Below, piece by piece: positions 1-7,266 of a stretch of DNA of 64,000 bases; position 1 is the stretch's first letter, and each line of letters begins with the position of its first letter. The stretch is from UBA11612 sp963662375 (GTDB taxonomy: Bacteria; Pseudomonadota; Alphaproteobacteria; Rhodospirillales; Rhodospirillaceae): the NCBI GenBank assembly GCA_963662375.2, contig CAXXRP010000010.1, forward strand, positions 62,001 through 126,000, given 5' to 3'. The notes under the pieces are model-generated. The model did no database searches. It worked only from the letters and a program-made list of their open reading frames with translations, and was not told where the DNA came from. Made by a program: the position numbers and the translations under genes.

Positions 1-136
1 CCCTGTCGTCGCGTTGGCGCTGACTGGCAGGGCGAGACACCCAAGCGTAGTGGCCGCTTTCACTGACCCTCAGGACTTTGCACATCCTGCAGATTGAAAA
101 ATTGGCCTTCTCCTTTGCGATGAAATGAAACCTCAT
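1..136 (-). pseudogene. IS3 orfB, 5' end only (window edge)
   Basis: These are the first codons of the IS3 OrfB transposase, identical in frame to the orfB that starts at 5193 in the second copy. It overlaps the end of orfA by four bases, the arrangement used by IS3 elements to make an OrfAB fusion by programmed -1 frameshifting. Whether the gene is intact cannot be judged because it leaves the window. Confidence 0.75.
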
Positions 137-408
137 CGGCTTTGGCTCGCGAAGAAGGCCGTCGCTTTTTTTAGAATGTCCCGCTCCTCACGCAATGTCC
201 TGTTCTCCTTGCAAAGGCGAGCCAATTCCTTGTCTTTATCATTATGAGGGCCGGACAGCAGCTCAGTGTGCTTATGACTGGTAATCCACTTGCCTAATGT
301 AGACAGGCCAATGCCAAGATCGGCGGCAACTTGCTTGTGTGATAGCCCGCTCGTCAATGCAATCCGAACGGCTTCAGAACGAAATTCCTCAGTTCTTCCG
401 ATACCCAT
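133..408 (-). CDS. IS3-family OrfA (helix-turn-helix protein)
   Basis: This 91-residue protein is identical to the one at 5190-5465. It has the IS3 OrfA layout: an N-terminal helix-turn-helix (about residues 8-45, with GLSHKQVAADLGIGLSTLGKW as the recognition region) and a C-terminal leucine-zipper-like helix (ENRTLREERDILKKA). In this family OrfA binds the terminal repeats, and OrfAB made by frameshifting is the transposase. It looks intact. Confidence 0.88.
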   Translation of the reverse strand: MGIGRTEEFRSEAVRIALTSGLSHKQVAADLGIGLSTLGKWITSHKHTELLSGPHNDKDKELARLCKENRTLREERDILKKATAFFASQSR

Positions 409-471
409 ATGGGCCTCCTGTTGAGTTTAAACTTTAACAGAAGGCACTCTCCATTTTACCGGTACCAGTCC

Positions 472-816
472 ATGCACACCGTGGAGCTTTATAGACGAGT
501 CCGGCTTGCGTGCCATGTTGATGGGCTGAGCCAGCGAGAGGCGGCCCGTAGGTTTGGTATTTCCCGAGATACTGTAAAGAAAATGCTGGCGCACTCCGTG
601 CCGCCGGGATATCGGCGCGGTCAGCTGCCGAAGCGACCGAAGCTGGACCCATTCACGAGCATTATAGATCACATTCTTGAGGACGATGAGACGGTTCCCA
701 GGAAGCAACGCCATACGTCGAAGAGGATATTCGATCGTCTTTGCAAAGAGCACGGCTTCGACGGCGGGCAAACCATCGTCAAGGATTACGTGCAGGAGCG
801 TCGTCGGCATTGTTAG
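472..816 (+). pseudogene. IS21-type IstA N-terminal fragment
   Basis: The reading frame begins MHTVELYRRVRLACHVDG and matches the first ~110 residues of the intact IstA at 20673-22187 (HTH region, then the PKRPKL and IVKDYV stretches) at roughly three quarters identity. It therefore comes from a related but distinct IS21 element. It stops at 816, where an IS6-type end (tagtctgacaatgcc) begins, and an IS3 end touches its start codon. The catalytic DDE core is absent. Confidence 0.8.
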
Positions 817-914
817 TCTGACAATGCCCTGTTGAAATAGCGGAAGGGATTGTGCATCGCCGGAGGCCAGGAGACCTTAATTCCAAGCTCAAGCCGATTT
901 AGTCTGACAATGCC
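814..914. repeat. IS6-type terminal sequences, inverted 5' end remnant
   Basis: Two IS6-type tips (tctgacaatgcc) end at 828 and 914. The stretch 829-914 is the reverse complement of the left end of the IS6 element seen at 1933-2020, including the transposase start codon region. This is an ~86-bp remnant pointing away from the SPFH gene. The same kind of end lies on the other side of that gene at 1933. Confidence 0.75.
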
Positions 915-1026
915 GTGACAATGCCGCTGCAAGTGTCTATTCCATCATCGACTGGGTGGCACGTTGATGAAACGCAGAGGAAGCCGCGAGCCACGCAGAA
1001 AAACTTATAACGCGAAAGGCAATTAA

Positions 1027-1857
1027 ATGAACCCTCAGCATATGGCACAATTGGTCGCGGCCGGCATCGGTTTGCTACTGTTACTGTTCGTCGTATCATT
1101 TTCTTGGTACACCGTCGATCAGACGGAGCGTGGCGTTCTCTTGCGCAATGGCGCAGTCAAATCTCTTTCCGATCCTGGCTTGCACTTCAAAGTACCGTTC
1201 ATTGACACTGTTCAGACAATCAGCGTTCAGACGCATGTCACCCGCTGGGCCGACCAAACGGCAATGGCAACGTACAGCCGAGACCAACAGCCTGCTAATA
1301 TTGCCGTAAGCGTGAATTACCGCGTGACGGACCCGATGGCGCTCTATGGCGAATATCAATCCATCGGAAATATGCTCAACCGTCTTGTACTGCCCACCGC
1401 CAATGAGCAGGTGCGCAATGTGTTCGGACAATTCAACGCAGTGGCAGCGGTGCAGGAGCGTGCACGACTTAATTTAGAAGTCGAACAAGCGATCAGAGAC
1501 AACATCGATGGGCCACTCGTCATCGAGAGGGTTCAAATTGAAAACATCGACTTCTCTGATGCCTACGAAAACAGTGTTGAACAGCGCATGCTGGCTGAGG
1601 TCGAAGTCCAACGACTTCAGCAGAATGCCCTGCGCGAACAAGTTGAAGCCGAGATCGTTGTCATTCGAGCAACGGCAGCGGCAGAGAGAGTTCGCCTTGC
1701 TGGTAACGCGGAGGCGGCAGCCATCGATGCCCGCGGGCAAGCGCTACAGAATAATCCCCAGCTTGTCGGGCTTGTCGCCGCCGAGAAGTGGAACGGAGTG
1801 CTCCCAACCACAATGCTTCCCGGCTCCGCCGTCCCGTGGATTCAAGTGCCGCAATGA
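1027..1857 (+). CDS. SPFH/Band-7 domain membrane protein (prohibitin/HflK-C-like)
   Basis: This 276-residue protein has an N-terminal transmembrane helix (about 9-28), directly followed by the SPFH entry motif (TVDQTERGVLLRNG, LSDPGLHFKVPFIDTV) and then a long charged, alanine-rich coiled-coil (about 175-245, with repeated AEAEV/AAAERVRLAG character). These are hallmarks of stomatin/prohibitin/HflK-HflC proteins, which oligomerise on membranes and often modulate the FtsH protease. No ftsH or nfeD neighbour is present; the gene stands alone between inverted IS6-type ends, so it may be mobile cargo. The ATG at 1027 is the first in-frame start. The exact subfamily cannot be fixed. Confidence 0.88.
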   Translation: MNPQHMAQLVAAGIGLLLLLFVVSFSWYTVDQTERGVLLRNGAVKSLSDPGLHFKVPFIDTVQTISVQTHVTRWADQTAMATYSRDQQPANIAVSVNYRVTDPMALYGEYQSIGNMLNRLVLPTANEQVRNVFGQFNAVAAVQERARLNLEVEQAIRDNIDGPLVIERVQIENIDFSDAYENSVEQRMLAEVEVQRLQQNALREQVEAEIVVIRATAAAERVRLAGNAEAAAIDARGQALQNNPQLVGLVAAEKWNGVLPTTMLPGSAVPWIQVPQ

Positions 1858-1932
1858 AAGGCTAATGTCCTGGCCCCTATAATTGTACCACTTGATCTGG
1901 ATTTATCCATGATGACGGCGGGGTTATGGGAT

Positions 1933-2265
1933 GGCATTGTCAGACTAAATCGGCTTGAGCTGAAAAGTAAGGTCCCCTAGCCTCCGGCGATGCACAATCC
2001 CTTCCGTTATTTCAATAGCTCGCCCGAGGTCATCCGCAGCGCTGTGATGCTGTATGTCCGTTATCCCTTGTCGCTGAGACAGGTTGAAGATCTCCTGTTT
2101 GAGCGCGGCATCGCCATCTGTTATGAAACCGTGCGGTACTGGTGGAACCGCTTTGGTCCATTGTTTGCCGCCGAGATCTAGAAGAAGCGGATAGACCGGC
2201 GCAACTGGTCGAACTGGCGCTGGCATCTTGATGAGGTGTTCGTCCGCATCAATGGCGAAACACAT
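1933..2265 (+). pseudogene. IS6-family transposase, 5' fragment
   Basis: The left IS6 terminal repeat starts at 1933 (ggcattgtcagactaa). The transposase begins at the ATG at 1990 (MHNPFRYFNSSPEVI..., zinc-finger-like/HTH region). A TAG at 2179 interrupts the frame; the homologous copy on the minus strand near 5910 has a sense codon there. The frame continues to the first catalytic Asp motif (WHLDEVF) and is cut at 2265 by the IS3 terminal repeat. It is a dead fragment. Confidence 0.85.
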
Positions 2266-2303
2266 TGGACCTGCACCGCAAAAGTGGAGAGTTACCTTCT
2301 CAC

Positions 2304-2619
2304 CTAAGCCGCCATACTTTCGCACTTCACCGGACTGATGCTGCCCAGATATGAATGGCGACGACGCGGATTATAAAATCCATTGATATAATGGAACAGG
2401 GCGTTTTGTGCCTGTTCCCTGGTTTCATAGTGTTCCCTCCATATTAATTCTGCTTTCAATGATTTGAAGAACGTTTCTACAGTCGCATTGCCATAGCAAT
2501 TCCCTTTGCCAGACATCGAAGAGAGAAAGCCGTGGTCTTTGAGAAGTTTCCGGTAATCGTTGGAGCAATACTGCGAGCCACGATCAGAATGATGAATGAC
2601 CCCTGGTGGCGGTTGTCGC
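2304..2619 (-). pseudogene. IS3 orfB, 3' half
   Basis: This is the C-terminal part of the DDE transposase: HHSDRGSQY carries the second catalytic Asp, the ATVETFFKSLK region supplies the catalytic Glu, and the tail RRRHSYLGSISP is typical of IS3 OrfB. Removing 2628-4651 plus one copy of the 8-bp repeat joins it in frame to the 5' half at 4660-5193 (…KRAIAL-RQPPPG…). The gene was therefore intact before the insertion. Confidence 0.88.
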
Positions 2620-2627
2620 AATGCAAT
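2620..2627. repeat. 8-bp target-site duplication (aatgcaat), left copy
   Basis: The octamer aatgcaat lies immediately outside the left tip of the IS1595-family element and again at 4652-4659, immediately outside the right tip. Eight base pairs is the duplication length known for IS1595. A perfect pair implies a recent simple insertion without later rearrangement. Confidence 0.92.
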
Positions 2628-2645
2628 GGGGATTATCCATACTAC

Positions 2646-2674
2646 TTGACATTCTCGGTCTCCCTAGGTATACT
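2646..2674 (+). promoter_or_regulatory. Sigma70-like promoter starting inside the terminal repeat
   Basis: A perfect -35 box ttgaca (2646-2651) is followed, after a 17-bp spacer, by tatact (2669-2674), close to the -10 consensus. The -35 box overlaps the inner edge of the left terminal repeat. The promoter drives the transposase start at 2699, so transposase binding to the tip could repress its own gene; that last point is inference. Confidence 0.7.
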
Positions 2675-2698
2675 CCTGTCACGACATTGGGAGTGGAA

Positions 2699-3676
2699 AT
2701 GGGCAAAAAAACACCAAGGAAAACTTACCGCGAAGGAATTACCATCGTTGAGTTGATGGACATGTTCCCGACTGAGGAAGCGGCTACCAAGTGGTTTGAG
2801 GACGTGTTCTGGCAAGGCGAGCGCAGCTGCGGGAAGTGTGGCAGTACGCGAACGAAAGAAGTACCGAACGCCAAGCCTATGCCGTACTGGTGCACTGATT
2901 GCAGATCGTATTTCAGTGTCCGCACTGGTACGCCGATTGCGCGGTCCAATGTCCCGCTCCGCAAGTGGGCCATTGCCATTTATTTGTGCCTTACAAGTCT
3001 CAAGAGTGTTGCCAGCATGAAGTTGGCCCGCGATATCGGTGTAAACCAATCGACGGCATGGTTCATGCTCCACCGAATTCGGGAAGCGTGGGCGACAAAG
3101 ACCGGCGGCCAGTTCACTGGTCCTGTCGAGGTGGATGAAACCTATATTGGCGGCAAACGTAAGAATATGAGCAAAGCAAAGCGCAAAGAAAAGTTTGACA
3201 CTGGCCGTGGCGCGATCGGAAAGACGGCCGTGATTGGTATGAAAGACAGAGGTAGTAATAAGGTTACGGCGCGTGTTGTAGAGGATACAGACGCCATAAC
3301 GTTGCATGAATTTGTCACGGCTAACGCTGTCCCAGACGCCAAGGTCTATACAGACGATCATGGCTCCTACAAGGGGATGCCGTTCGACCATGAAACCGTA
3401 AAACACTCTGTCGCAGAATACGTGGACGGTATGGCCCACACCAACGGCATTGAAAGCTTCTGGTCGATGCTCAAGAGAGCGCATAAGGGAACGTTCCATA
3501 AGATCAGCCCTAAACATCTAGACCGCTACGTCCAGGAGTTCTCTGCAAAACATAACATCCGCAGGTCAGGAACGCTCGCGCAGATGCGAACCACCGTGGC
3601 CCGGCTTGTCGGTCGCAACCTTCTTTACAGAGACCTTATCGCTGACAACGGCCTTGCTAGTGGGGCGCGGGCCTAG
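2699..3676 (+). CDS. IS1595-family (ISXO2-like) DDE transposase
   Basis: This 325-residue protein starts at the ATG at 2699, preceded by gggag and the promoter at 2646-2674; an earlier in-frame ATG at 2606 lies outside the element. The N-terminus carries a zinc ribbon (CGKCGSTRT ... YWCTDC, about residues 43-68). The ISXO2 catalytic core follows with VEVDETYIGGKRK (first Asp), VYTDDHGSY (second Asp) and HTNGIESFWSMLKR, where the IS1595 family has Asn-x-x-Glu. All motifs are present and the frame is unbroken, so I expect it to be functional. Confidence 0.93.
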   Translation: MGKKTPRKTYREGITIVELMDMFPTEEAATKWFEDVFWQGERSCGKCGSTRTKEVPNAKPMPYWCTDCRSYFSVRTGTPIARSNVPLRKWAIAIYLCLTSLKSVASMKLARDIGVNQSTAWFMLHRIREAWATKTGGQFTGPVEVDETYIGGKRKNMSKAKRKEKFDTGRGAIGKTAVIGMKDRGSNKVTARVVEDTDAITLHEFVTANAVPDAKVYTDDHGSYKGMPFDHETVKHSVAEYVDGMAHTNGIESFWSMLKRAHKGTFHKISPKHLDRYVQEFSAKHNIRRSGTLAQMRTTVARLVGRNLLYRDLIADNGLASGARA

Positions 3677-3756
3677 GTCTGGCTGCCGTAATAGGGCACG
3701 GGCCAGTGTTTCCGGCGTCGCACCAACAAGATCGCGGTCGCGTTTAATCGTCGCTT

Positions 3757-4056
3757 TCATGGTAACAAGCCATCCAATCCAGCCTCGCGAAGGCAGCCCT
3801 CTATTCGTTCTCTCTCGATCTTCAATTCTACCAACTCACCAAGAGTATTGCTGATGTTTTGCCAATCAACGGTATCAAACTCAGCTTTCGTTTTCTCGTA
3901 GTCTCCTAAGTTCGCGTTCCTGAGAGACATTGCGGCCGATTCAGCACCACGAGTCAGTTCGTGAAGCCGGTCACTCACACAAGCTTTTCTCCGCTTGACA
4001 TCAGAATATTTTCTTATCAAGCGCATTGCGCCAGAATCTGTTTCTTCATTCGTCAT
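3757..4056 (-). CDS. Small helical protein, passenger of the IS1595 element (unrecognised)
   Basis: This 99-residue protein has an excellent ribosome site (aaggag six bases before the ATG at 4056). It is highly charged and appears all-helical; heptad-like stretches (about 20-45 and 60-95, e.g. VELKIERERIEGCL) suggest a coiled coil. No catalytic motif, membrane segment or signal peptide is visible. It lies 68 bp downstream of 4125-4598 on the same strand and was probably co-transcribed with it. I do not recognise a family; a paired regulatory or defence-type function is possible but unsupported. Confidence 0.6.
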   Translation of the reverse strand: MTNEETDSGAMRLIRKYSDVKRRKACVSDRLHELTRGAESAAMSLRNANLGDYEKTKAEFDTVDWQNISNTLGELVELKIERERIEGCLREAGLDGLLP

Positions 4057-4124
4057 TTTGTGCTCCTTCGTCCTCGCCCCACGTCAGTCAAATAACGTCG
4101 TAAGTGCGACTCTCCCAGTTAGGC

Positions 4125-4598
4125 TCAGCCACCTTCCTCATCCTTTTGGTACTGTAAGGAATTTAATCTATCAGTGGCATCGCGTTCTAGAGCGGCCGGT
4201 AAACCCGGCACTTTCTTGGCCGCCTCATCTATTATCTCTTGAATAGCCCACTCGTAATCATTCTCGTTATTCTCGCACTTCAAGTATTCGACCGTGGCGG
4301 GCGTCATACCTTCGGTGTGGAGTCGATTAAATATAGCAACATAGAGGCGAACTTCTGCTATACGCCTGGTCGCCAACTTGAAGTCGTTGAATATGGACAC
4401 CGACTTCTCGAAAGGCTGAACGCGGACGATCAAACGGGCCGCAGCCTCTCCGTTGCCTGGATTGCGCTTTAGCGCCTCAAGGTCATCGCGAAGCGAGCGA
4501 TACCTACCACCTAGTATCCGGCCCAGGATCATCCGGGCAGGCCCCCCAACAAATCGGTTGTAGAGATTCTCGAGCAACCATAAGGCGACGGCTTCCAC
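4125..4598 (-). CDS. 157-residue protein, passenger of the IS1595 element (unrecognised)
   Basis: The frame opens with a GTG at 4598 and encodes an amphipathic N-terminal segment (LWLLENLYNRFVGGPARMI), which could touch a membrane but is not a clear signal peptide, followed by a soluble helical body with many Glu/Asp/Arg. No motif was recognised. It precedes 3757-4056 with a 68-bp gap, so the two probably form an operon opposite to the transposase. Because both lie inside the inverted repeats, they move with the element. Confidence 0.55.
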   Translation of the reverse strand: MEAVALWLLENLYNRFVGGPARMILGRILGGRYRSLRDDLEALKRNPGNGEAAARLIVRVQPFEKSVSIFNDFKLATRRIAEVRLYVAIFNRLHTEGMTPATVEYLKCENNENDYEWAIQEIIDEAAKKVPGLPAALERDATDRLNSLQYQKDEEGG

Positions 4599-4651
4599 CC
4601 CCGCACCCTGCCTCCGCTAGGAGTGGACGTCAAGTAGTGTGGATAATCCCC

Positions 4652-4659
4652 AATGCAAT
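4652..4659. repeat. 8-bp target-site duplication (aatgcaat), right copy
   Basis: This is the partner of 2620-2627, flush against the right tip of the IS1595-family element. It lies inside the IS3 orfB reading frame. Confidence 0.92.
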
Positions 4660-5193
4660 GGCCCTTTTCAGAGCCTTGATCGGCAAATCCCGTTTGAGCC
4701 TGTCGCTGACGGCCCAGCCAATGACACGGCGTGAATACAAATCGATGATCACCGCAAGATACAGCCAGCCCTCTGCCGTCCAGAGATAGCTGATATCACC
4801 GGCCCATTTCTGGTTTGGTCCCGTGGCCTGAAAATCTCCATCCAGAAGGTTGGGAGCTATGTTGTGGTTGTGATTACTGTTTGTCGTGCGTTTGAATTTA
4901 TGAGTTCTGACGATGCCAATATCGTTCTCCCGCATCAACCGCCCGACCCGGCGTTCACCAATGACGATGCCTTGATCCCTGAGTTCATCAGTCATTCGCT
5001 TGCGACCATAGGCCCGATAATTACGGGCATGTTCGGCACGAATATGGGCCAAATAGACCCTGTCGTCGCGTTGGCGCTGACTGGCAGGGCGAGACACCCA
5101 AGCGTAGTAGCCGCTTTCACTGACCCTCAGGACTTTGCACATCCTGCAGATTGAAAAATTGGCCTTCTCCTTTGCGATGAAATGAAACCTCAT
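4660..5193 (-). pseudogene. IS3 orfB, 5' half
   Basis: This is the N-terminal part of the IS3 OrfB: the HTH_21-like segment (RVSESGYYAWVSRP), the Arg-rich YGRKRMTDELRDQG region, and the start of the rve core with the first catalytic Asp (WAGDISYLWTAEG). It overlaps orfA by four bases. The frame is broken at 4659 by the IS1595 insertion and continues at 2619. Confidence 0.88.
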
Positions 5194-5465
5194 CGGCTTT
5201 GGCTCGCGAAGAAGGCCGTCGCTTTTTTTAAAATGTCCCGCTCCTCACGCAATGTCCTGTTCTCCTTGCAAAGGCGAGCCAATTCCTTGTCTTTATCATT
5301 ATGAGGGCCGGACAGCAGCTCAGTGTGCTTATGACTGGTAATCCACTTGCCTAATGTAGACAGACCAATGCCAAGATCGGCGGCAACTTGCTTGTGTGAT
5401 AGCCCGCTCGTCAATGCAATCCGAACGGCTTCAGAACGAAATTCCTCAGTTCTTCCGATACCCAT
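5190..5465 (-). CDS. IS3-family OrfA
   Basis: This copy is identical in protein to 133-408: 91 residues, an N-terminal helix-turn-helix and a C-terminal zipper. It is intact, but its orfB partner is disrupted, so this copy could act only in trans. Confidence 0.88.
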   Translation of the reverse strand: MGIGRTEEFRSEAVRIALTSGLSHKQVAADLGIGLSTLGKWITSHKHTELLSGPHNDKDKELARLCKENRTLREERDILKKATAFFASQSR

Positions 5466-5528
5466 ATGGGCCTCCTGTTGAGTTTAAATTTAACAGAAGG
5501 CACTCTCCATTTTACCGGTACCAGTCCA

Positions 5529-6115
5529 CACCGTCTTCGAAAGAGTTGATGTGAGGTTTCCGTCCGGTTGTTGAGCCAGCGCCTGGTCTCTTGGCAACCC
5601 TCGTTGCCGATCACCTTCATCGCTGCCCGGTATGACTGTAACCTGTCCGTGACGATCGTGGCCGGCCGGCCATAACGCTTCATAGCCTGCTTCAGAAACT
5701 CAAGCGCGGCTTCACGATCCCGCCGTTTCGTGGCATAGACCTCAAGAGCTTCGCCTTCATGGTCAACGGCACGCCATAGATAATGTGTTTCGCCATTGAT
5801 GCGGACGAACACCTCATCAAGATGCCAGCGCCAGTTCGACCAGTTGCGCCGGTCTATCCGCCTCTTCCGGATCTCAGAGGCAAACAACGGGCCAAAGCGG
5901 TTCCACCAGTACCGCACGGTCTCATGGCAAATGTCGATGCCGCGCTCAAACAAGAGATCTTCAACCTGTCTCAGCGACAAGGGATAACGGACATACAGCA
6001 TCACAGCGCTGCGGATGACCTCAGGCGAACTATTAAAATAACGGAAAAGATTTTGCATCAACGGAGGCTAGGAGACCTTACTTTTCAGCTCAAGCTCTTT
6101 TACTCTGACAGTGCC
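5529..6115 (-). pseudogene. IS6-family transposase, C-terminally truncated, with its left end
   Basis: The transposase starts at 6061 (MMQNLFRYFNSSPEVI) and reads leftwards through WHLDEVFVRING (first Asp) and TDRLQSYRAAMK (second Asp region) to LNNRTETSHQ, where the IS3 end at 5528 cuts it before the catalytic Glu helix is complete. The terminal repeat ends at 6115 as tactctgacagtgcc. It is closely related to the plus-strand fragment at 1990 but points the other way. Confidence 0.85.
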
Positions 6116-6193
6116 CTTTCAAAGACGACAACAAGCGAAAGTCACACGCCATGCATCGACTTACAGCATCGTTGTGAGTCATTCTCAACGGTT

Positions 6194-7234
6194 ATGAAAA
6201 ACAGTCTGCTTCTTGTCAGCGTTGTCAGCGTTTGTTGTCTAATGATGGAATCGGGATTACGCGTCATGGGCTTTGTGGCCCGTGTGCCTCAGGTCAACGC
6301 CTACTTTATCCCCGACGTGGATACCACGTGGTCCGTGCCGGAACCGGACCTGGGCTGGATTAACCGGCCCGGTGTCTCTTTGGCCATTGGCGCCGACTCC
6401 GCACCCATGACATTCTGGGACTACAGTCGGCGCGCCTCGCGCCCGTCACCGGAAATTCCACAAGGACATCAAACACCAGTGATGATCGTCGGCGGTAGCG
6501 TAGCCCAATCCTACGGTGTACGGGATGGAGAGTCGTTTCCGTACCTCCTGGCTGAACGCTATCCCGAGCTGTGGATTGAGAATTTTGGAACAGGCGGATA
6601 CGGTACAGTTCAAGCCACCATGCTCGCCCAGCAGGCCTACGATAACTTCTATCCACCAGGGCGTAAGCCCAAATTGGTCATCCTGGCTTTCGCAGGAAGT
6701 CATATCATTCGCAACGTCTCGCACCAGTCCTGGGTATTTTCTATCACTGACCCGCAAGGGAGATACGTTTCACCACCCCACTTCCGGATGGAAAACACGG
6801 ATCTGGTTTTTCGTCCATTTCGTGTTATCAATTTCTGGCCCATGGAATTGCAGTCTGCCGTTCTCACCGCGGCCCACGATGTTTGGATTCGACACTTCGC
6901 GTACGACACCGCTTCACAGGGCATTGAGGTGTCACGCCAAGTAATCCGGAACTTTCAGGAATTTGCATCTAAACGGGATATGACATTGGCCATGGTTGTC
7001 GTGGCCGATGACTCGCGAACAACCGGTAAGGTCCTCAAGGATTCAGGTATGCCTTACATAGATTGTAGCGGCCCCGACCGACTTGACCCGCGAGGTTACC
7101 TGCTCGCCGGAAACGATCACCCGAACCAAAAGCTACACCTGCACTACGTGGATTGCATCTCTGCATGGCTCGACAGAGACGTATTGCCAAGCATATCCGG
7201 GTACGCGGCTCGGCTCATGCAAACCTCGCGTTAA
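6194..7234 (+). CDS. SGNH/GDSL-like hydrolase-fold protein with N-terminal membrane anchor
   Basis: This protein has 346 residues from the ATG at 6194. The frame also extends upstream into IS6 sequence, so the internal start is chosen because it opens a signal/anchor helix (NSLLLVSVVSVCCLMM). VMIVGGSVAQSYGV looks like SGNH block I with Ser in the GDS position. The region around ENFGTGGYGTVQ resembles block II/III, and NDHPNQKLHLHY near the C-terminus supplies the Asp-x-x-His of block V. It would act outside the inner membrane as an esterase or acyltransferase partner. It is convergent with the spermidine-synthase-like gene. The substrate cannot be told. Confidence 0.68.
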   Translation: MKNSLLLVSVVSVCCLMMESGLRVMGFVARVPQVNAYFIPDVDTTWSVPEPDLGWINRPGVSLAIGADSAPMTFWDYSRRASRPSPEIPQGHQTPVMIVGGSVAQSYGVRDGESFPYLLAERYPELWIENFGTGGYGTVQATMLAQQAYDNFYPPGRKPKLVILAFAGSHIIRNVSHQSWVFSITDPQGRYVSPPHFRMENTDLVFRPFRVINFWPMELQSAVLTAAHDVWIRHFAYDTASQGIEVSRQVIRNFQEFASKRDMTLAMVVVADDSRTTGKVLKDSGMPYIDCSGPDRLDPRGYLLAGNDHPNQKLHLHYVDCISAWLDRDVLPSISGYAARLMQTSR

Positions 7235-7266
7235 CTGGCCTTACCCCACGATAAGACTACGCTTGC

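Larger units (their letters stand above)
1..472 (-). mobile_element. IS3-family element, partial copy cut by the window edge
   Basis: This segment repeats 5057-5528 almost base for base, so it is a second copy of the same IS3 element. It holds orfA and the first codons of orfB on the minus strand. The terminal inverted repeat ends at 472 (plus strand ...ggtaccagtcca), exactly as the other copy ends at 5528. The insertion abuts the start of an IstA-like fragment. The rest of the element lies outside the window. Confidence 0.85.
2628..4651 (+). mobile_element. IS1595-family element with two passenger genes
   Basis: The element is 2024 bp, bounded by ~23-bp inverted repeats (ggggattatcca(t/c)actacttgac, one mismatch) and a perfect 8-bp duplication. 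It contains an ISXO2-type transposase on the plus strand (2699-3676) and two unrelated small genes on the minus strand (3757-4056, 4125-4598). Plain IS1595 elements are about 1 kb, so roughly half of this one is cargo. The transposase is intact, so the element may be active. Confidence 0.92.
2266..5528 (-). mobile_element. IS3-family element interrupted by an IS1595-family insertion
   Basis: The termini are imperfect inverted repeats: tggacctgcaccgcaaaa at 2266 and, on the complementary strand, tggactggtaccggtaaa from 5528; the match runs about 35 bp. Without the 2024-bp insertion and its 8-bp duplication, the element is 1231 bp, the usual IS3 length. orfA is intact; orfB is split by the insertion. 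No clear target-site duplication is seen: the flanks are IS6 pieces in opposite orientations, which suggests rearrangement after insertion. Confidence 0.85.

Noticed and set aside
2642..3517. 291-residue minus-strand frame over the IS1595 transposase
   Set aside because: The plus strand has zinc ribbon, DDE motifs, promoter and ribosome site; the antisense frame has none.
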